A stretch of 9,951 nt of DNA from Krumholzibacterium sp965370495 (GTDB taxonomy: Bacteria > Krumholzibacteriota > Krumholzibacteriia > Krumholzibacteriales > Krumholzibacteriaceae), in NCBI GenBank assembly GCA_965370495.1, contig CBDUUV010000092.1:1-9951 (forward strand), given 5' to 3'. Within the stretch, counting starts at the first letter, position 1. The number at the start of each line of letters is the position of its first letter. The position numbers were made by a program, and so were the translations under genes. Below, in pieces: positions 6,507 through 9,951 of this stretch. A model generated the notes under the pieces. It did no database searches. It saw nothing but the letters and a program-made list of their open reading frames with translations, and was not told the origin of the DNA.

Positions 6507-6527
6507 CCTGGACCATAACATTCCAGG
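6507..6527 (+). promoter_or_regulatory. Small hairpin directly upstream of the PLP-enzyme ribosome site
   Basis: CCTGGA (6507-6512) pairs with TCCAGG (6522-6527) around a 9-base loop, ending one base before the AAGGAG site (6529-6534). There is no T-run, so it is not a terminator. It could adjust translation or processing between the QmoC-like gene and the PLP enzyme. A 6-bp stem of this size can also arise by chance. Confidence 0.2.
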
Positions 6528-6540
6528 AAAGGAGTTATTT

Positions 6541-7935
6541 ATGAAAAAGGATTGTAAGCTGTGGGATTTCAACAGGGAAGAATGGCTGGAATACGGCAGA
6601 AAGCAAATGGATGAGAGGGCTGAGAAGATCAAGGTTGCCCGTAAAAAGAAATTCGATACGATTGCTACTCATGGGTTGTATGACCCTGACACTGCCCATA
6701 CCTACAACAGTGCTTCGATCATTGAGCCGATTTACATGAGTACTGCCCAGGCGTACTATAACAGTGCGGAGATGGAAGCGGCCCTGGCCTATGAGATTCC
6801 TACCTGGTGCTATACGCGTATCGCCAATCCCTCCAATTATTTTCTGGAGGAGACTATCGCCTTGTTGGAGACATATGGAACCGACGTGGAAGCGAGCTGC
6901 TGCGTCATATCTTCAGGGATGGCTGCTATAAAGACAGCCACCGAACCTTTTCTTGAAAAGAATGATTCACTTCCGCCCATAAACTTTGTCGCATCGGCAA
7001 AGGTATATGGTGGGACATTTCAGCAATTTGCCCTGCGCCGCGGTGTGGAGCAGGGGATCGATGTCAGATGGGTGAAGAATCCACTGGATGTTGAGGAATG
7101 GAAGTCCAAAATAGATGAAGGGACAAGATTTCTGTACGGTGAATTCCCATCCAATCCCCAGGTTGCGATCTTTGATATCGAGGAGGTAGCCAAGCTGGCG
7201 CACAAGAACGGTGTCCCCCTGATTGTTGATGCCACCTGCGCTTCTCCGGCACTCACGCGCCCGATACAGTTCGGGGCGGATATCGTCGTTCAGTCGGTTA
7301 CGAAGGTTATCAGCAGCAGTGGGTTCGGCATTGCGGGATCGTTGACGTCGAGGAAAAACATAGTCAGCAAAATCGGATCGGATGAGATGAAGGCTGATTT
7401 TGCCATGTGGGTCAAATTATGGCCGTACCGTGATAACGGCCCGGCGCTCAGTCCGATGAATGCGATTATGGCTCTCAACGACCTCAGGTATCTTCGGATG
7501 CGGATGGCTCGTATGAGCCAAAGCGCGTTGACTGTGGCCAGGTATCTGGAAGGTCATCCCAACGTAGAAGCGGTACACTATCCGGGATTGAAAAGTTACC
7601 CGGGATATGATGTTGCAAACAAGTATATGACGCTCGCGGATACCGATGAAAACATGTTTGGGTTCATGCTGGCCTTCGAGGTTGCAGAAAAGAATCCGGA
7701 TGACTCTGTGAATGCTAGGAAATTCTACGATGCGCTGCAGATGATCTGGAGGGCGACCGATCTCGGAAGGGTCAAAACAGTGGCGACATTGAATGCGATC
7801 TCGACGCACCAGCAGCAGGGAGAGGAAGGAAGGGAACTTGCCAGTATAAAGCCTTCAACATGCCGGCTGGCCCTGGGGATCGAAGATGTGAGCGACGTTA
7901 TCGTCGACCTGGAACAGGCCTTTAAGAAGATATAG
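6541..7935 (+). CDS. Cys/Met-metabolism PLP-dependent enzyme (cystathionine gamma-synthase/methionine gamma-lyase superfamily)
   Basis: This 464-residue enzyme is of the fold-type I PLP family that includes cystathionine gamma-synthase, O-acetylhomoserine sulfhydrylase and methionine gamma-lyase. Visible landmarks are Y91-T-R93 in the neighbour-subunit phosphate-binding block followed by N-P-S, S-S-G-M (124-127) at the phosphate loop, Y156-G-G stacking on the cofactor, D230 contacting the pyridine nitrogen, and S-V-T-K with Lys255 as the Schiff-base lysine. The H-Y-P-G-L block and a C-terminal R-L-A-L-G-I-E-D block also match. It is longer than the roughly 400-residue norm, with a charged N-terminal extension of about 40 residues. 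AAGGAG at 6529-6534 fixes the start. The reaction cannot be told from sequence alone; C-S lyase and sulfhydrylase activities are both possible. It follows the QmoC-like gene by 57 bases and might be read from the same transcript, supplying or consuming reduced sulfur. Confidence 0.85.
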   Translation: MKKDCKLWDFNREEWLEYGRKQMDERAEKIKVARKKKFDTIATHGLYDPDTAHTYNSASIIEPIYMSTAQAYYNSAEMEAALAYEIPTWCYTRIANPSNYFLEETIALLETYGTDVEASCCVISSGMAAIKTATEPFLEKNDSLPPINFVASAKVYGGTFQQFALRRGVEQGIDVRWVKNPLDVEEWKSKIDEGTRFLYGEFPSNPQVAIFDIEEVAKLAHKNGVPLIVDATCASPALTRPIQFGADIVVQSVTKVISSSGFGIAGSLTSRKNIVSKIGSDEMKADFAMWVKLWPYRDNGPALSPMNAIMALNDLRYLRMRMARMSQSALTVARYLEGHPNVEAVHYPGLKSYPGYDVANKYMTLADTDENMFGFMLAFEVAEKNPDDSVNARKFYDALQMIWRATDLGRVKTVATLNAISTHQQQGEEGRELASIKPSTCRLALGIEDVSDVIVDLEQAFKKI

Positions 7936-8017
7936 CGGCAACGCCGCGGATGTTGCTTTAAGGCGCGCCCATCAAAGCCGGTTTCGCGGACAAGATCGAT
8001 GGTATCTGTGAAATGGA

Positions 8018-8047
8018 AGCGCGCCCCGGGAGTATCCGGGGCGCGCT
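8018..8047. terminator. Perfect 12-bp GC-rich hairpin between convergent genes
   Basis: A-GCGCGCCCCGG (8018-8029) and CCGGGGCGCGC-T (8036-8047) form an uninterrupted 12-bp stem with the 6-base loop GAGTAT. It lies between the PLP-enzyme stop (7935) and the end of the oppositely oriented oxidoreductase gene (8138). Its symmetry would let it act on both strands. Neither side carries a T-run, so it may stall polymerase or block 3' exonucleases without being a classical rho-independent terminator. Nothing else in this 202-base gap looks functional apart from a weak 5-bp stem at 7938-7956. Confidence 0.55.
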
Positions 8048-8137
8048 GATAAAATGCGCGTTCGAAAAGGCGAGTCGATCTACCAGAAAAGGGACGGGTC
8101 TTGTGTTGCCGGGGTTGCCACTTTGTCTATCCGGTTC

Positions 8138-9682
8138 CTACTCATCAGTATTTGCGGAAGTGCTTCTCTTCTCGATCTGCCTTAACAATCCTTTGAATAT
8201 AAATTGATGAAACGGCATGAAGAAATACCAGTATACCTTCCCGAAAAGAGTTGATGTCTGGTAGTATGCGTTTACCGTCAATCTGTTGCCCGCCTCAAGG
8301 GGAGTGATATCGAATTCAAGCCATGCCTTACCGGGAAGCTTCATCTCTGCCCGGAGCAACAGGCGTTTATTCACCCTGATATCTTCGACTCTCCAGAAAT
8401 CTATCACATCGTTTACCTTGAGGCCTGGCGAGTACCGTCTCCCTCTCGAGCTTCCAACTCCCATGATAATACGGTCGAAATTACCGCGGAGGCGCCACAT
8501 CCAGTTGCCGTGGAACCATCCTTCCCTGCCGCCGATCTTACAGATCGAGGCAAAGAGCCGGGGTGCACTTTTTTTGCTGGTGATGGAATGGGAACTCGCA
8601 TAATCGGGATGGTCTCCTATCTCGTGCAGTTTGATCGCAAGGTCGTGGGCTGGTGGATAGGCGTCGGACCATCTTGTATATACCCTGTCCCTTTCTTCGC
8701 GTGTCATGGCCCTGGTCAGGGCGTCTCGATAACTGATCGGTTCAAATGGAAGAAAAGATTTGATAGACTGGTCCTGGCAGATAACATCGTTTTTCAGCCC
8801 CTCGATCAAGCAGATGGTTATCGGTCCGGGTACCGGTGTGAGCAAACTTGCGAAGTACGCGAATACAAGTATCTGTTTTATTGGAAGCCTTATGAAAAAC
8901 AGTTTCCGGTCAAGGACAATGGCTACCGTTTCCATCATCTGCCGGTACGACATCACCTCGCTACCCCCTATATCGAATGTCTTTCCCGTTGTCTCATCGG
9001 TCTCGAGGACGCCGACGAGATATTTTATGACATCGCGTATCGATATCGGCTGACACAGGTTATCTACCCAGCGCGGAGCAAGGATTAAGGGAAGTTTTAT
9101 GACAAGGTTCTTGATAATTTCGTATGAGGCGCTTCCGGACCCGATGATTATCGCGGCGCGCAGGATCGTTACCGGTACATTTCCTGATTTGAGTTCTTTT
9201 GCCACTTCCAGGCGACTTTTCAGATGATGGGACATGTCGCTGCGTACATCTTCGAGTCCTCCAAGATAGATGATCCGGTTGACTCCGGTTTTTTCTGCCA
9301 CATTTCTGAAATTAGAGGCGGCCCTGGCGTCAGCCTCCGCAAACTGGTGTGGCCCAAGGAGCATCGAGTGTATCAGATAGTACGCGGTATCGACTTCTTC
9401 CAATGCCGCATGGAGGCTCTCGATGTCGAGAGCATCAGCCACGACTATTTCGACATTCGGCCACAACTCCCTGGATGAGGGAATTTCCGCTCTTGCCATG
9501 ACCCTGACCGTATACCCCCTCGCAAGGAGCTCGGGCACCAGCCTGCCACCTATATATCCGAGGGCTCCCGTGACAAGGATCCTCCCAAGGGCAGGATCAG
9601 GTTCCGTCGGAAGATCGTAGCAGAAGAGGGCGTCTACGTCCCCGGGCAGTCCTTCTGGAGTTGGATTTTCATTTTCACTCAT
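8138..9682 (-). CDS. SDR-type NAD(P)-binding oxidoreductase with DUF2867-like C-terminal domain
   Basis: This 514-residue protein has two parts. The N-terminal half is an atypical/extended short-chain dehydrogenase-like Rossmann domain: after a 33-residue leader comes I-L-V-T-G-A-L-G-Y-I-G with the G-x2-G-x2-G dinucleotide site at 39-45, then V-R-V-M-A-R, an A-D-A-L-D block, Y-L-I-H-S and later I-L-R-A-A-I-I-I-G. The C-terminal part, including the W-F-H-G-N-W-M-W-R-L-R-G and R-R-Y-S-P-G-L-K blocks, resembles DUF2867. This is the layout of E. coli YbjT and many uncharacterised relatives, whose substrate is unknown. The start at 9682 is chosen because the protein becomes family-like only after it and a moderate AGGCGG site lies 8 bases upstream. 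The reading frame is open back to 9835, but that stretch overlaps the promoter region. The gene is convergent to the PLP enzyme and divergent from the gene at 9941. Confidence 0.82.
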   Translation of the reverse strand: MSENENPTPEGLPGDVDALFCYDLPTEPDPALGRILVTGALGYIGGRLVPELLARGYTVRVMARAEIPSSRELWPNVEIVVADALDIESLHAALEEVDTAYYLIHSMLLGPHQFAEADARAASNFRNVAEKTGVNRIIYLGGLEDVRSDMSHHLKSRLEVAKELKSGNVPVTILRAAIIIGSGSASYEIIKNLVIKLPLILAPRWVDNLCQPISIRDVIKYLVGVLETDETTGKTFDIGGSEVMSYRQMMETVAIVLDRKLFFIRLPIKQILVFAYFASLLTPVPGPITICLIEGLKNDVICQDQSIKSFLPFEPISYRDALTRAMTREERDRVYTRWSDAYPPAHDLAIKLHEIGDHPDYASSHSITSKKSAPRLFASICKIGGREGWFHGNWMWRLRGNFDRIIMGVGSSRGRRYSPGLKVNDVIDFWRVEDIRVNKRLLLRAEMKLPGKAWLEFDITPLEAGNRLTVNAYYQTSTLFGKVYWYFFMPFHQFIFKGLLRQIEKRSTSANTDE

Positions 9683-9718
9683 TGTCTGTTCCGCCTGGAT
9701 CGCGTTATCTCTATCTAC

Positions 9719-9730
9719 ATCTGGCCAGAT
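9719..9730. promoter_or_regulatory. Perfect 12-bp palindrome in the oxidoreductase leader
   Basis: ATCTGGCCAGAT is perfectly self-complementary and lies 36 bases upstream of the minus-strand start codon at 9682. It could be an operator or a chance palindrome. It shares no sequence with the other palindrome at 9815-9826. Confidence 0.25.
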
Positions 9731-9802
9731 TCGAGTATAGCACACTGGCATAGCTTCGAAGAACCAGATACGCCCTGGAAGATCAGCCCGTGATGAGTGG
9801 AT

Positions 9803-9831
9803 AACATAACAGTACGTCTTAAGACGGTAAA
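9803..9831 (-). promoter_or_regulatory. Candidate minus-strand promoter with an embedded 12-bp palindrome
   Basis: Read on the minus strand, TTTACC (9831-9826) and TATGTT (9808-9803) are 17 bases apart, a plausible -35/-10 pair for the oxidoreductase gene. The perfect palindrome CGTCTTAAGACG (9815-9826) overlaps the last base of the -35 box and fills most of the spacer, where a bound repressor would block polymerase. The box matches are only moderate, so the palindrome is the stronger part of the evidence. Confidence 0.35.
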
Positions 9832-9871
9832 ACACATTTATTTACAGAGAGAAAGCAAACAATTTTTTTCA

Positions 9872-9899
9872 TTGACACATACAGAATCTTCAGTACAAT
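9872..9899 (+). promoter_or_regulatory. Strong sigma-70-type promoter for the gene at the right edge
   Basis: TTGACA (9872-9877, a perfect -35 match) and TACAAT (9894-9899, 5 of 6 with the -10 consensus) are separated by 16 bases. The -10 box sits in the imperfect palindrome GTAC-AAT-GTAC (9893-9903). The perfect inverted repeat AATAAT-CA-ATTATT (9904-9917) follows around the expected start of transcription. The ribosome site and ATG of the next gene lie about 30-40 bases downstream. Confidence 0.6.
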
Positions 9900-9940
9900 G
9901 TACAATAATCAATTATTATTTCCCTGGGAAGGAGACAGTC

Positions 9941-9951
9941 ATGGATTGTTT
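9941..9951 (+). CDS. First codons of a gene cut off by the window end
   Basis: An ATG at 9941 follows AAGGAG (9929-9934) by 6 bases and a well-formed promoter at 9872-9899. Only Met-Asp-Cys and part of a fourth codon are inside the window, so the product cannot be named. A regulator divergent to the oxidoreductase gene would be a common arrangement, but nothing in these codons shows it. Confidence 0.5.

Noticed and set aside
8013..8207. 64-residue plus-strand open frame
   Set aside because: It runs through the perfect hairpin and into the 3' end of the minus-strand gene, lacks a ribosome site and matches no family I know.
8510..9088. 192-residue plus-strand open frame antisense to the oxidoreductase
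   Set aside because: The minus-strand frame has clear Rossmann and DUF2867-like features. The antisense product has no domain pattern and is a frame shadow.
9683..9835. 51-residue N-terminal extension of the oxidoreductase
   Set aside because: It is not family-like, contains the candidate promoter and a palindrome, and has no supporting ribosome site.
1..9951. tRNA, rRNA, CRISPR, insertion sequence or phage content
   Set aside because: No cloverleaf, regularly spaced repeat, transposase or terminal inverted repeat pair was seen on either strand.

Overview
The window looks like chromosomal DNA of an anaerobic bacterium with sulfur or flavin/iron-sulfur energy metabolism. Strong Shine-Dalgarno sites precede most genes, one operon carries many cysteine-rich [4Fe-4S] and FAD proteins, and nothing resembles a phage, transposon, CRISPR array, tRNA or rRNA. 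A member of Desulfobacterota or a related uncultured anaerobic phylum would fit. This is inferred from gene content, and the sequence does not settle it.

Layout. Positions 45-383 (+) encode a small cupin. After a 276-base gap with a candidate promoter and two inverted repeats, a tight same-strand cluster runs from 660 to 6483: a DsrE-family protein, a TusA-family sulfur carrier, a stand-alone MvhD-type iron-sulfur subunit, an HdrA-like flavoprotein (QmoA-like), a second larger HdrA-like flavoprotein (QmoB-like), a 91-residue winged-helix protein, and a QmoC-like protein joining an HdrC-type ferredoxin domain to an HdrE/NarI-type membrane cytochrome b domain. From tusA to qmoC the genes are separated by at most 14 bases or overlap. 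After 57 bases comes a Cys/Met-metabolism PLP enzyme (6541-7935), possibly part of the same transcription unit. A convergent intergenic region with a perfect 12-bp hairpin follows, then a minus-strand SDR-type oxidoreductase with a DUF2867-like tail (8138-9682). A promoter-rich divergent region leads to the first codons of a plus-strand gene cut off at 9951.

How the genes may work together. The flavoprotein and membrane subunits look like a quinone-interacting membrane-bound oxidoreductase (Qmo). In sulfate reducers Qmo passes electrons between menaquinone and APS reductase. No aprAB is present here. Instead the operon opens with two sulfur-relay-type proteins, each with a candidate persulfide cysteine, and is followed by a PLP enzyme of a family that can cleave or form C-S bonds. 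My inference is a membrane redox module that oxidises or reduces carrier-bound sulfur and exchanges electrons with the quinone pool.

Two structural points stand out. The MvhD domain usually fused to the C-terminus of QmoB is a separate upstream gene here. The iron-sulfur sites are split asymmetrically: the QmoA-like protein keeps both inserted ferredoxin clusters and has no C-terminal ones, while the QmoB-like protein has damaged inserted clusters and intact C-terminal ones.
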